Of a stretch of 64,000 bases of DNA, positions 52,611-61,575 are shown in pieces. The stretch is taken from NCBI RefSeq assembly GCF_018343515.1, contig NZ_JAGYPD010000005.1, positions 204,918-268,917 of the forward strand. The letters run 5' to 3'. This DNA is from Bacillus sp. FJAT-50079. GTDB lineage: Bacteria > Bacillota > Bacilli > Bacillales > Bacillaceae_C. The position numbers and the translations under genes were made by a program. The notes below the pieces were generated by a model. The model ran no database searches, was not told the DNA's origin, and saw nothing but the letters and a program-made list of their open reading frames with translations. Numbering within the stretch: position 1 is the first letter of the stretch; each line of letters opens with the position of its first letter.

Positions 52611-52671
52611 GAAGGTTATTTTATTTTTATCCGTTTAACTATATTTGCATACCAGTCTCTTCTAGTGATTG

Positions 52672-53502
52672 TCAGATTTCAAACTTAATATATGTACGAT
52701 CATCAAAAGATAATTGCCCTTTTTGAAGCCCTTTCGTCGATTTAAATTGTCGAAAGCAAAGCGGATCTGCTTGGAGCAGCTGCTGCAAAGTGTTTTCCGT
52801 TTCAGCCAATGTTGACTTGATTGTCGGATAGCCGTCCGAAGTGAGAATAATTGTCCTTGCGTCTTTAGGGACTTTTATCCTTTTTACCCTTGAAAAATCG
52901 ACCTCAAAACCATTGATCACTTCAAAGCCAAACTGATTGTTCTCATCATTTTGCAAATAATATTGTAATTGAACTAATGTTTGAATATACTCCCAGCCTG
53001 TATCATGCTCAAGCAATTCTTCAATTGTTTTACCTGATTTTATTTCAGCTTCTAAAAATAAGGCTCTTGCATTCGCGGTAATCTCATCAATTTGTTTTTC
53101 GTTTGTATAGAGTTGCCCATCGATTAAACATTGGCAATCGCCAATTTGCCAAATTTCTCGATAATAATGGCTGTAACAAATGAAACACGCAGTAGGCGCC
53201 ATCCATGCATGTTCCTCAATCGCATGCAATAGATCGTATTTTTCATATAGTTGAAGTAAATTAGAATTCATTTCTGCTACTAATTCTTCGAGTGTACAGT
53301 CAGCATTAGCATTCATAATTGAATGTTGAACGACCTCAGCAGCGAATCTACCAGGTGCCTTTCCTTGAATCAACTGACCTGTAATATTTGTCGCACCATC
53401 GATCACAGCTACAAAGCGATCGTTCGTCACATATAAATCCTCACATTTTTCTGGGACTCCGATTTTTCCTTCATTTAATATCTCTTTGATCGTAATGGTC
53501 AT
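52672..53502 (-). CDS. PP2C-like protein phosphatase
   Basis: A 276-residue protein with PP2C-fold landmarks: AVIDGATN (metal Asp, residue 34), WQIGDCQCLIDGQ, IILTSDGYPTI and the C-terminal FDDRTYIKFEI. It is cytoplasmic. The gene begins 14 bp after the solute-binding gene of the transporter operon, so they are co-transcribed. It may act on serine/threonine phosphates of the transport system or its sensor. The family also includes proteins of unknown substrate. Confidence 0.82.
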   Translation of the reverse strand: MTITIKEILNEGKIGVPEKCEDLYVTNDRFVAVIDGATNITGQLIQGKAPGRFAAEVVQHSIMNANADCTLEELVAEMNSNLLQLYEKYDLLHAIEEHAWMAPTACFICYSHYYREIWQIGDCQCLIDGQLYTNEKQIDEITANARALFLEAEIKSGKTIEELLEHDTGWEYIQTLVQLQYYLQNDENNQFGFEVINGFEVDFSRVKRIKVPKDARTIILTSDGYPTIKSTLAETENTLQQLLQADPLCFRQFKSTKGLQKGQLSFDDRTYIKFEI

Positions 53503-53516
53503 CGTCCTCTCCCACC

Positions 53517-54632
53517 CTATTCTTTATTTTCATTTGCCTCTACGATTGAATTCCAATGTTCACCATCTTCTTTTTGTAAAAGTTTTCCTTTCATTTGTAA
53601 ACTTTTCGATAATACTGCTTGATAGCCCGGAAAATGACGGTAAACGTCTAAAAAATCCGGTTCGTTTATTAATTTTGCATGAGCTGGAATCATTGATGCA
53701 TGGATGGCGAAATTCCGTAATTGCTCCTCCGTTTGAACATAACTTAAAAATTGTTCCATGTCATCAGATAATCGTTCTCCTTTTCTAAAAATCACAAGAC
53801 CGTTCCCATTTGGGATAACTTTTTCGCTTGCAATCGGAAAAGGGGCAATACTCCATTTAAACTTACTTCCTATTAATTTTTCGATCAGTTGCATTTTTCC
53901 AGAAGAGCTAAGAAGAATTCCGCCTTCTCCATTCACAAACTGCGTCAATGCCATATGGTTCATATGAAAGAGATATTCTGGATCATGCTCAAGGTAATCA
54001 GCACTTTTTTCGTTTGTATCTTCATTCAAATTCATTACATACCATGGGTACATATTATCGGCATTGATTCCCCATATTGCTGTTGTGTCCGTAAGCTCTT
54101 TTCCTATTTGAAGCAAATGATCTAGACTGTCTAAGTCATCAGCAGAGTGCATCACTTTCGATAGATATGCCTCATTTACATATAATAAAGGGATTTCATA
54201 ACTAATTGGAATGGCCCATAATGTATCATATAATTGAAAACGTTTCGCTATTGCTTTTGGCATTTCCTCCCTATATTCTTCCGTTAAAAAATCCTCAACA
54301 GGCAAAAGCGCATTTGATTCGATGAGTGGATAAGCACCATACCAGGACGGCATCTCAGCAATATCTGGCGGACTTCCTGCTGACTGCGCTGCGTAGAGTT
54401 CCTCTAATAAAATAGGAGAATTTTTCAAAAGCTTGACGACTACCCTCACATTCGGATGCTCTCTTTCAAATTGCTCAGCGATCTCTAGCCAGCTTGGGGA
54501 ATAGACCCAAAATACAATTTGTCTTTTATTTTTCATTTGTTGCTCATTCGCTTTTTCTGGCTTTAAAGAGTATAGAAAAAATAGACAGAGGAAAAGAATG
54601 ATAGCACTTATAAAAGCAAAATACTTTTTCAT
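53517..54632 (-). CDS. Membrane-anchored solute-binding protein
   Basis: A 371-residue family-1 solute-binding protein. The N-terminus MKKYFAFISAIILFLCLFFL is a hydrophobic anchor without a lipobox (the only Cys is preceded by Leu-Phe-Leu), so it is probably held by an uncleaved helix. The extracellular part has the usual two-lobe features (FWVYSPSWLEIAEQFEREHP, SPPDIAEMPSWYGAYP). It is the second binding protein of an operon that already has a lipoprotein binding protein, so it may be a sensor rather than a transport component. AGGAGGAAG precedes the ATG. Confidence 0.8.
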   Translation of the reverse strand: MKKYFAFISAIILFLCLFFLYSLKPEKANEQQMKNKRQIVFWVYSPSWLEIAEQFEREHPNVRVVVKLLKNSPILLEELYAAQSAGSPPDIAEMPSWYGAYPLIESNALLPVEDFLTEEYREEMPKAIAKRFQLYDTLWAIPISYEIPLLYVNEAYLSKVMHSADDLDSLDHLLQIGKELTDTTAIWGINADNMYPWYVMNLNEDTNEKSADYLEHDPEYLFHMNHMALTQFVNGEGGILLSSSGKMQLIEKLIGSKFKWSIAPFPIASEKVIPNGNGLVIFRKGERLSDDMEQFLSYVQTEEQLRNFAIHASMIPAHAKLINEPDFLDVYRHFPGYQAVLSKSLQMKGKLLQKEDGEHWNSIVEANENKE

Positions 54633-54659
54633 TATCTTCCTCCTTCTGTCGCCTAAATT

Positions 54660-56318
54660 TTAAAGCGACACTCCTTTTTTCCCAGAAATAATCGTTACGA
54701 TAATAAGTGAAATAATGGTACTTAAAGATAATATTGAAGCTAAAGCTGCGGCGGTACCAAAATTGGCTGTGAATACTTCACTATATATCGCAACAGTGAT
54801 CGTTGCAGTTGATCCCGCATATAAAACGATCGTCGAACTTAATTCATTAATCGTTGTCACCCAACTTAAAATCGCTCCTGATAAAACCCCCGGAATCATT
54901 AAAACAGCGGTCGTCTTGAAAAAGGTTTTCATTGGCGGGACACCGAGACTAATGGATGCCTCTTCGACACTTTTATCAATTTGATACAAAATTGCTGTGC
55001 TCGACCGCATCGTATATGGCAATTTTCTAATAAAATAGGCCATCACTAAAATGATCCATGTTCCCGTTAGTTCAAGCGGTGGCTTATTAAACGCAATAAT
55101 TAAACTGATCCCAAGCACCGTGCCAGGTATAACATAAGGAATCATAATCAATGCATCTAAAAGCGAGCTTAATTTCGAACTTCTTCTTACGACAATATAA
55201 GATAATAATAAGCCGGCAATTAACATAAACGCAATCGACACACTCGCATAAGTGAACGTATGAACGATCGCTTTGGGAACTCGGTACAACACTTCACGAT
55301 AACTGTCTAAACTAAATTGTGAAGTAAATACTGGTCCATTTGTTTTTAGAAAAGAGGTTGTGATCACCGTTGCTTGCGGGATGATAGATACACCAACTAC
55401 GATAAAAACATAGGTAAGGGCAAAAAACTTTTGAATGGGCTTCAATTTAATCACTGTTGGAGGTCGCAGCGCACTCATTGTAAATGTTTTCCGTGATACT
55501 AAATATCGTTGTAAAAATAAGATACTTGTACTTACAGCTAATAATATCATGCTTAGTGTACTTGCCATTGCGGGATTTGCACCCATTTCATTAATAAATT
55601 GCTCATAAGCTAAAATGGGTAATACTTTAATTCCTTGTCCCATCAACATTGGTGTTCCAAAATCAGCAAAGGACGCCATAAATACCATTAATGCTCCAGT
55701 AGATAATGTAGGAAAGATCAATGGGATTGTTACATTTTTTAATTTTCCCCAACGCGCACTTCCCAAGCTTTCCGCCGCTTCCTCTAATGATGAATCAATC
55801 GTTCTTAATGCCCCTGATACGTATAAATAAATATGCGGATAAAACTGAATCGTAAATACCCAAACCATTCCGTGCAATCCGTAAATTGACTTCGTATTCA
55901 AGCCAAGATCATGAAAGAATCTCGTTAGAAAACCGTTGTTTCCAAGCATTAATATCCATGAATACGCACCGATAAACGGAGGGGAGAGCAAGGTTAATAT
56001 AATTAAAATATGGATCGTTTTCTTAAACGGAATATCAAATCTAGCCATAATATAAGCCATTGGCAGCCCTAAACAAATCGCAAAAATCGTCGCTAATGAA
56101 CAGACTATTAAACTATTTGTTAGCGAGCTATAATAATATTTTAATGTAAAAAAGTCCTTATACGTCTCTAATGTGAATTTGCCCTCTTGAACAAAACTAT
56201 TAACAAATATATTAAATAAAGGATAAACTAATAATAAGAGCACGAGCAAAAAGGCAGCTAGCGTGACAAAATTCCAAAAATCCCAGCGAAATAACTTTTT
56301 CGTTTTATGAGGTGCCAT
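54660..56318 (-). CDS. Two-domain ABC permease (FbpB/AfuB-like)
   Basis: A 552-residue permease with twelve membrane helices, made of two fused PotB-like halves, each with an EAA motif (SSLEEAAESLGSARWGKLKN and VEEASISLGVPPMKTFFK). This arrangement is typical of iron(III) and hexose-phosphate importers. The gene overlaps the ATPase gene by 14 bp and has AGAGGAGG upstream. Confidence 0.88.
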   Translation of the reverse strand: MAPHKTKKLFRWDFWNFVTLAAFLLVLLLLVYPLFNIFVNSFVQEGKFTLETYKDFFTLKYYYSSLTNSLIVCSLATIFAICLGLPMAYIMARFDIPFKKTIHILIILTLLSPPFIGAYSWILMLGNNGFLTRFFHDLGLNTKSIYGLHGMVWVFTIQFYPHIYLYVSGALRTIDSSLEEAAESLGSARWGKLKNVTIPLIFPTLSTGALMVFMASFADFGTPMLMGQGIKVLPILAYEQFINEMGANPAMASTLSMILLAVSTSILFLQRYLVSRKTFTMSALRPPTVIKLKPIQKFFALTYVFIVVGVSIIPQATVITTSFLKTNGPVFTSQFSLDSYREVLYRVPKAIVHTFTYASVSIAFMLIAGLLLSYIVVRRSSKLSSLLDALIMIPYVIPGTVLGISLIIAFNKPPLELTGTWIILVMAYFIRKLPYTMRSSTAILYQIDKSVEEASISLGVPPMKTFFKTTAVLMIPGVLSGAILSWVTTINELSSTIVLYAGSTATITVAIYSEVFTANFGTAAALASILSLSTIISLIIVTIISGKKGVSL

Positions 56319-57393
56319 GAAGGTTCAAAGCCTCCTCTCCACTTTCTGAATAAATAATTGCTTCTTCAGGATTTAAATACAATTCAATTGTTTCTCCCTC
56401 ATTCATTAAATCTCGATAACTTACCGCATGTTCATGAATATGAATGGATGTCCCTGAAGCTAGTTCAACCTTATATTCCACCTTCTCGCCAAGAAACGTC
56501 GTCTCTTTAATGATCCCTTTCACAAGTGGGCCAATTTGTTCCGAATTCGTCTTCTTTAGTCGAATTTGTTCCGGTCTCACACTATAAATTACTTTTCCTT
56601 CATAAGATAAATCAATAGAAATGGGGAATTCCACACCTTCTAGCTTAATCGTTTGTTGAAACAATTCACCTTCAAGAAAATTCGTTGATCCAATAAAGTT
56701 GGCTACAAACTTATTTACCGGACGCAAATAGATTTCATGCGGCTTACCGATTTGCTGAATTTCTCCTTGATTCAACACCGCAATTCGGTCAGATACGGCC
56801 AATGCTTCTTCTTGATCATGTGTCACATAGACGGTGGTAATATGAAGTCGCTTTTGCAGCTCCCGAATATCCGAGCGCATTTTTAAACGAAGCTTCGCAT
56901 CTAAATTTGATAGCGGCTCATCCATTAATAACAGACCTGGATGAATGACAATTGCACGAGCAAGGGCAATTCGTTGCTGTTGTCCCCCGCTCATTTGTGA
57001 TGGCTGACGATCTTTTAAATGGGCAAGCTCCACCATTTCTAGCGCTTCCATTACCCGCGTTTGAATTTCTGGCTTTTTTACTTTCCGCGCCTTCAGCCCA
57101 TAGGCGACATTATCAAACACCGACATATGTGGAAAAATTGCATAGCTTTGAAAAACCATTCCTATATTACGTTCATGTGCTGGCACATCATTCACACATT
57201 GATCCCCAAAGTAAATATTTCCCTCGTCTTGCCGATAAAATCCAGCTAACGCGCGTAATAAGGTTGTTTTTCCACATCCGCTCGGTCCTAATAATGTAAA
57301 AAACTCCCCCTCCTTAATATGAATATCCGCTTGATTGATTGCTTTCATCTCACCAAAATACTTTGTAACCTGATCAATCCGAACATCTGTCAT
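56305..57393 (-). CDS. ABC transporter ATPase (FbpC/AfuC-like)
   Basis: A 362-residue ATPase with Walker A LLGPSGCGKTTLLRA, signature MSGGQQQRIALARAI, Walker B LLLMDEPLSNLDAKL, VTHDQEEA and a C-terminal TOBE domain. The ATG at 57393 follows GAGGGGGAAGG. The longer reading to 57477 would translate the intercistronic hairpin and is rejected. It energises the two-domain permease. Confidence 0.9.
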   Translation of the reverse strand: MTDVRIDQVTKYFGEMKAINQADIHIKEGEFFTLLGPSGCGKTTLLRALAGFYRQDEGNIYFGDQCVNDVPAHERNIGMVFQSYAIFPHMSVFDNVAYGLKARKVKKPEIQTRVMEALEMVELAHLKDRQPSQMSGGQQQRIALARAIVIHPGLLLMDEPLSNLDAKLRLKMRSDIRELQKRLHITTVYVTHDQEEALAVSDRIAVLNQGEIQQIGKPHEIYLRPVNKFVANFIGSTNFLEGELFQQTIKLEGVEFPISIDLSYEGKVIYSVRPEQIRLKKTNSEQIGPLVKGIIKETTFLGEKVEYKVELASGTSIHIHEHAVSYRDLMNEGETIELYLNPEEAIIYSESGEEALNLHGTS

Positions 57394-57424
57394 CGTTGCC
57401 TTCCCCCTCAATCTATCCAAATAG

Positions 57425-57462
57425 ATTGAGAAGAATCGTACGAATATACGATTCTTCTCAAT
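57425..57462 (-). terminator. Perfect 16-bp intercistronic hairpin after the binding-protein gene
   Basis: Two exactly complementary 16-base arms (57425-57440 and 57447-57462) enclose a 6-base loop, 5 bp after the stop codon. No T run follows in the minus direction (CTATTTGG), so it is more likely to protect the 3' end of the binding-protein message than to terminate. Confidence 0.78.
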
Positions 57463-57466
57463 TCTT

Positions 57467-58510
57467 TTATTTTCCAATAATTAAATCTTGAAATTTCTTC
57501 ATTACTTCATCTTGATTCTCAGATGCCCAATTAAAGTCATAATCTACTAACGGAATATCCTTAGAATCAATTAATCCTTCTGGAGCCGCAATCCCATCAA
57601 GAATGGAGCGTCTATTAAACTCTTTTACAATGATTTCTTGAACATCTTTACTTGCTAAAAAGTCTAAAAACGTTTGTGCATTTTCTTTATTTTTAGCTCC
57701 TTTAATTAACGCCATTCCATCTGGAACAGCCGATGTTCCTTCTGATGGATACACAACGTCAACATTGGCACCGCCTGAAATATAGCGGTAAGCTGCTTCT
57801 TCTAATGTAATCCCGATTGGAAACTCTCCATCAGCTACTCCTTTATACACCATGCTTGATCCGCTTAAAATTTTCCCATCTAAATTATCGACAAATTTGC
57901 CGACAAAATCCCATCCATCATTTCCGTCATCCTCTTGAGCAAATAACATCGTCACTAGCTGAGTATAAGATGATCCCGATTTAGCAGGGTCGGTATAAGC
58001 GATCTTTCCTTTCCATTTTGGATCAAGTAAGTCGCTCCACGATTGTGGAACATCTGCCTCTTCCACCATATCTTTGTTGTACATGATGACCATTGGCAAC
58101 GCAGAGAAACCAGTCCACGCTCCGTCTGCACTTTTATAAATATCAGCAATCTCTCCATCATTTTCGACTTTATATGGTTCAAAGCTTTCACTAAAGGCAG
58201 CTAATGACTCAGCTCCACCTCCCCAGAAAACATCCCCTAACGGATTATTCGCTTCCGCCTTCATCCGGTTTAATAATTCACCTGTACCGCCTGTCACTAG
58301 TTCGACTTCAATGCCTGTTCGATCCTGAAATTCTTTTACAATTGGATTGATAATTTCTGCTTGATGTGGTGAATATACGGTTACTTTTGTTGAAGCCTTT
58401 TCTTTCGACTGATTATTACCCGTTTCCTCACTGCTTTTTTCCTTATTTCCACAAGCTGCAACCGTAAATGAAAGTAAAACAAGAAGCATAAAAGCTAATA
58501 CCTTTTTCAA
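57467..58510 (-). CDS. Pot/Afu-type substrate-binding lipoprotein
   Basis: A 347-residue binding protein with lipobox VAAC (Cys20), of the class that includes iron(III)-binding FbpA and hexose-phosphate-binding AfuA: VTVYSPHQAEIINPIVKEF, GTGELLNRMKAEANNPLGDV, FWGGGAES. The FbpA iron-ligand tyrosines cannot be confirmed. The start is TTG at 58510 after GAGGGG. A cre-like site lies upstream, which fits a carbon compound better than iron. A YesM/YesN two-component system is encoded immediately upstream. Confidence 0.85.
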   Translation of the reverse strand: MKKVLAFMLLVLLSFTVAACGNKEKSSEETGNNQSKEKASTKVTVYSPHQAEIINPIVKEFQDRTGIEVELVTGGTGELLNRMKAEANNPLGDVFWGGGAESLAAFSESFEPYKVENDGEIADIYKSADGAWTGFSALPMVIMYNKDMVEEADVPQSWSDLLDPKWKGKIAYTDPAKSGSSYTQLVTMLFAQEDDGNDGWDFVGKFVDNLDGKILSGSSMVYKGVADGEFPIGITLEEAAYRYISGGANVDVVYPSEGTSAVPDGMALIKGAKNKENAQTFLDFLASKDVQEIIVKEFNRRSILDGIAAPEGLIDSKDIPLVDYDFNWASENQDEVMKKFQDLIIGK

Positions 58511-58565
58511 TCATCTCAACCCCTCTTTTTTTATGTTCATTTCTACATCCATTATATATCCCGAA

Positions 58566-58579
58566 AGAAAGCGTTAACA
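58566..58579 (+). promoter_or_regulatory. cre-like site upstream of the transporter operon
   Basis: AGAAAGCGTTAACA matches the cre consensus TGNAANCGNWNNCA at all fixed positions but the first. It lies 56 bp before the start of the binding-protein gene and would give CcpA control. Confidence 0.5.
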
Positions 58580-58636
58580 ACGAGGTATAATTTCATAAAT
58601 GTTGAAAATATTTCGGGCGATTTTAATCATAAAGAA

Positions 58637-58673
58637 GGTGTCCAAATGTCTAGAAATTGACATTTTGGACACC
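58637..58673 (-). terminator. Terminator-like hairpin after the response-regulator gene
   Basis: GGTGTCCAAATGTC and GACATTTTGGACACC (one bulge) form a strong stem 53 bp after the stop codon. The minus strand continues TTCTTTATG, a modest T tract. Confidence 0.7.
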
Positions 58674-58725
58674 CTTATATTGTTCGTTAGAACTCACGGC
58701 AAGTTTTCTTCTCAGAGACTCCCTA

Positions 58726-59781
58726 CTAACAAGTCTTTTTATACGCAGTAGGCGTCATTCCAGTGTACTTTTTAAAAATCTGACTGAAATAGCGTTGGTC
58801 CGTATACCCTACATACGAACTTACTTCATTTGTTTTGAGTGATGTATATTTCAATAAATCTTTAGCAACGGTTATCCGATGTTCTGTAACATATTCAATA
58901 AAATTCTGTCCTGTATGCTCCTTAAAAATTCGACTGAAATAACTATCGGAAATAAAAAATTGAGCAGCAAGATCTTGTAATGAAATCGATTCCTGATAAT
59001 GATCTTTAATATATTGAATGACTTCCTCCATATTGATTGGTGAAGGCGATTCTGAAAATAATCCCTTTTGTTGATTGCTTTTATATTGATTTTTAATCAT
59101 CAATGCTTGCTTATACAAATGTTGAAAGTCCGTTGGCTCTTCAGAAAGGATGCTGCGACCGCCAACGATTTGATGGTTTTTAAAAAATTCATCTAATTGC
59201 CGAACATATTCTTTTTTCTTTTCTGCTTCCTCAATAAATAAGATCCCTTCACACTCTTGATGGACGAGGCAGCTCACTCCCGGCATGATCGGTATTTGGA
59301 CAGGCACGCTACTTTCCCAGCATATAAACGCATATTGTTTTGCAAACAGGGTTAGGTCAATTACGTGCCCAAGAAATAGATGCTGTGTTAGCATTTCAAC
59401 CTTTTCCTTTTCCCACTCATCAATTAAACGCTTTACAATTAACACTAAATCTTCTTCCTCAATTGGCTTTAATATGTAGTCATCGGCGCCAATTTTCAGC
59501 GCTTTTTGCGCGTACGTGAATTCCTCAAATCCAGAAATAATAACGGTGCGTAAATGTGGAGCCATTTCTTTTGCTTGTTGGATTAATTCTAGTCCATCTA
59601 TTCCTGGCATCCTAATATCAGTTAATAAAAGATGAGGGCGTTCATTTTTTATTACTTCTAGTGCTTCCAATCCATCGGAGGCAACGCCAACAACGTGAAT
59701 ATGTAATTCATTCCAGTCAATGCCCCGATGAAGACTTTCGCGGATAAACCATTCGTCATCAGCAATAACCATCCTCCACAT
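58726..59781 (-). CDS. YesN-like response regulator (AraC family)
   Basis: A 351-residue response regulator with a receiver domain at residues 1-120 (LLTDIRMPGIDGLEL carries the phospho-accepting Asp, ILKPIEEED the conserved Lys), a linker, and a C-terminal AraC DNA-binding domain with two HTH units (QDLAAQFFISDSYFSRIF and YFSQIFKKYTGMTPTAYKK). The ATG at 59781 has GGAG eight bases upstream. The 59787 ATG has only two bases of spacing. It overlaps the kinase stop and probably activates the downstream transporter operon. Confidence 0.9.
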   Translation of the reverse strand: MWRMVIADDEWFIRESLHRGIDWNELHIHVVGVASDGLEALEVIKNERPHLLLTDIRMPGIDGLELIQQAKEMAPHLRTVIISGFEEFTYAQKALKIGADDYILKPIEEEDLVLIVKRLIDEWEKEKVEMLTQHLFLGHVIDLTLFAKQYAFICWESSVPVQIPIMPGVSCLVHQECEGILFIEEAEKKKEYVRQLDEFFKNHQIVGGRSILSEEPTDFQHLYKQALMIKNQYKSNQQKGLFSESPSPINMEEVIQYIKDHYQESISLQDLAAQFFISDSYFSRIFKEHTGQNFIEYVTEHRITVAKDLLKYTSLKTNEVSSYVGYTDQRYFSQIFKKYTGMTPTAYKKTC

Positions 59782-59783
59782 GT

Positions 59784-61556
59784 TCATTTCTCCTTTAATA
59801 TCGGTAATCTCATCTGCACAGTTGCCCCCATATTCGGTACACTGTCTATGAATATTCCATATGTATCTCCGAAATATAAAGCAATCCGCTTCTTCACATT
59901 TTCTAAACCAATCCCTAATTTCTTATTCTTTCTTGTATCGTTAAGTTGCTTCATTATATTTTTTAATTTTTGCTCATGAATGCCCACACCGTCATCCTTC
60001 ACTTCAACGATTAAAATATCTTTTTGCTGAAAGATATGAATTGAGAGAGTCCCTTTACCTATTTTTGGTTCCAACCCATGGATGATCGCATTTTCAACAA
60101 TTGGTTGAATGAGTAATGGAGGTATCCATAATTGTTTTACATCTTCATCAACGGTGAAATCAATCGACATTTTGTCCTGAAATCGCACCTCTTGTATGTA
60201 TAAATAACGTTCTAATAAAAGTAAATCCTCTTCCAAACGAACAAGTTCATTATCCTTTTTAATCGAATAACGCATCATTTCTCCAAGCGCTACCGCCAAT
60301 TCACTAATCATTCGCACTCCTTTAATTTTTGCAATTGCACTAATTGTTTCTAACGTATTATAAAGAAAATGAGGATTGATTTGCGCACGAAGCATTTGAA
60401 TCTCAGATCGTTGCAAACGTGTTTGTTTTTCTAAGCTCTCTTTCATTGTTGTGTTCAATTTGACAATCATCTTATTAAAATTTCGACCTAATCCACTAAT
60501 CTCATCTTCATATCTCGCCTGAAAACGAACATTTAAATCTCCGTCCTCAACTTTTTTCATCACTTTCGTTAATCGATTGACTGGCTTTGTAATCGATAAA
60601 GATAAAAAGTACGAAAACCATATCGCAACAATAAAACCAATGCCAATTAATAAGATCGTTAATAATTTGATCGTACGTCCGCTTTCTGCAATTATACGTT
60701 CAGGCAAAAAAGAAGCAATTTTATAATGCGTTTCTTCGTTAGTATCAAATATCGCCATATAGTTTTCGTTATTCCATTTTGTCTGGAATACTCCACTTTG
60801 GCTGTTCATAATATTATCCATTGATCCATGCTGCATTCTCATACCGATCGTTGCTTTACTTGGAAAACTGGAAATCACATATCCTTTGGCATCAAGTAAA
60901 AACAATTGATTGAGTGAATTCTGATCATCTGACTGGTAAAGTTCCGCAATGGAAGATTCTAAAATATCGATGATTACATAACCAATCGTTTCCTCACTTT
61001 GCGGATTTTTAATGAGACGTCCGATACGTAGCACAACCTCCTGTACATCGGTTTGCTTTGTCGTATAATGTGTATCCCATACAGCAGCTCCATTTCCCTC
61101 TTCCGCTTTCCTAAATATACCCCAATTCGCTTGAATATCATTGTATCGAATTGGTAAATAATCACCTGTAAAATATCGATCACCGTTCACACCTAAAATA
61201 TATAAATTAATATTCCATGTTTTCGTTCCCAATACAGAGTCAAATAACTCATTTACTTTCTTGAAATCCTGATATTTCTCCTTATTTGTACGAGTCGTAG
61301 ACTTCTCTAACACCTCATGGATTAATTCTGAGCGATAAATATAGTTGCTTAATTGTTCAATATCTCGTGAAAAAAAAGCGACATTTTTATTTATTTGTGT
61401 TAATTTTTCCATTACTCCATTGCTCGCCTGCTCTTTTACCATTTTCGATGAAACTTGATACGTAAATAAGCCTAAAAATAAAAGCGGGATAAGGGTAATC
61501 GCAGAAAAAAATAACATCAATTTTGTATGAAGCTTTAAGTTCATAAACCTTTCCAT
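59784..61556 (-). CDS. YesM-like sensor histidine kinase
   Basis: A 590-residue sensor with two membrane helices (about 8-30 and 300-320) flanking an extracellular region of about 270 residues of the Cache type. A HAMP domain (SITKPVNRLTKVMKKVEDGD), a LytS/YesM-type His_kinase region (MLRAQINPHFLYNTLETI, phospho-accepting His) and a HATPase end (GVGIHEQ, LGIGLENVKKRI) follow. The start was placed at the ATG at 61556. Two others (61544 and the far upstream frame) are possible because no strong ribosome-binding site is visible. It forms a pair with the following response regulator. Confidence 0.88.
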   Translation of the reverse strand: MERFMNLKLHTKLMLFFSAITLIPLLFLGLFTYQVSSKMVKEQASNGVMEKLTQINKNVAFFSRDIEQLSNYIYRSELIHEVLEKSTTRTNKEKYQDFKKVNELFDSVLGTKTWNINLYILGVNGDRYFTGDYLPIRYNDIQANWGIFRKAEEGNGAAVWDTHYTTKQTDVQEVVLRIGRLIKNPQSEETIGYVIIDILESSIAELYQSDDQNSLNQLFLLDAKGYVISSFPSKATIGMRMQHGSMDNIMNSQSGVFQTKWNNENYMAIFDTNEETHYKIASFLPERIIAESGRTIKLLTILLIGIGFIVAIWFSYFLSLSITKPVNRLTKVMKKVEDGDLNVRFQARYEDEISGLGRNFNKMIVKLNTTMKESLEKQTRLQRSEIQMLRAQINPHFLYNTLETISAIAKIKGVRMISELAVALGEMMRYSIKKDNELVRLEEDLLLLERYLYIQEVRFQDKMSIDFTVDEDVKQLWIPPLLIQPIVENAIIHGLEPKIGKGTLSIHIFQQKDILIVEVKDDGVGIHEQKLKNIMKQLNDTRKNKKLGIGLENVKKRIALYFGDTYGIFIDSVPNMGATVQMRLPILKEK

Positions 61557-61575
61557 CACTCGCTTCACCCACTTC

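Larger units (their letters stand above)
52269..52671 (-). other. Intergenic region with a transposable-element relic
   Basis: The 403-bp gap holds the 3' relic of a tnpB-type element (52318-52500, separate entry), a probable promoter for ybaK (GATAAAAT before the gene), and the terminator of the PP2C gene (52576-52610). No intact gene is seen. Confidence 0.6.

Noticed and set aside
53517-54632. Lipoprotein status of the second solute-binding protein
   Set aside because: The cysteine in the signal region is preceded by Leu-Phe-Leu with no small residues at -1, so it does not form a lipobox.
53517-58510. Iron(III) importer based on FbpABC similarity
   Set aside because: No Fur box is present and a cre-like site is, which favours a carbon substrate; iron specificity is not supported.
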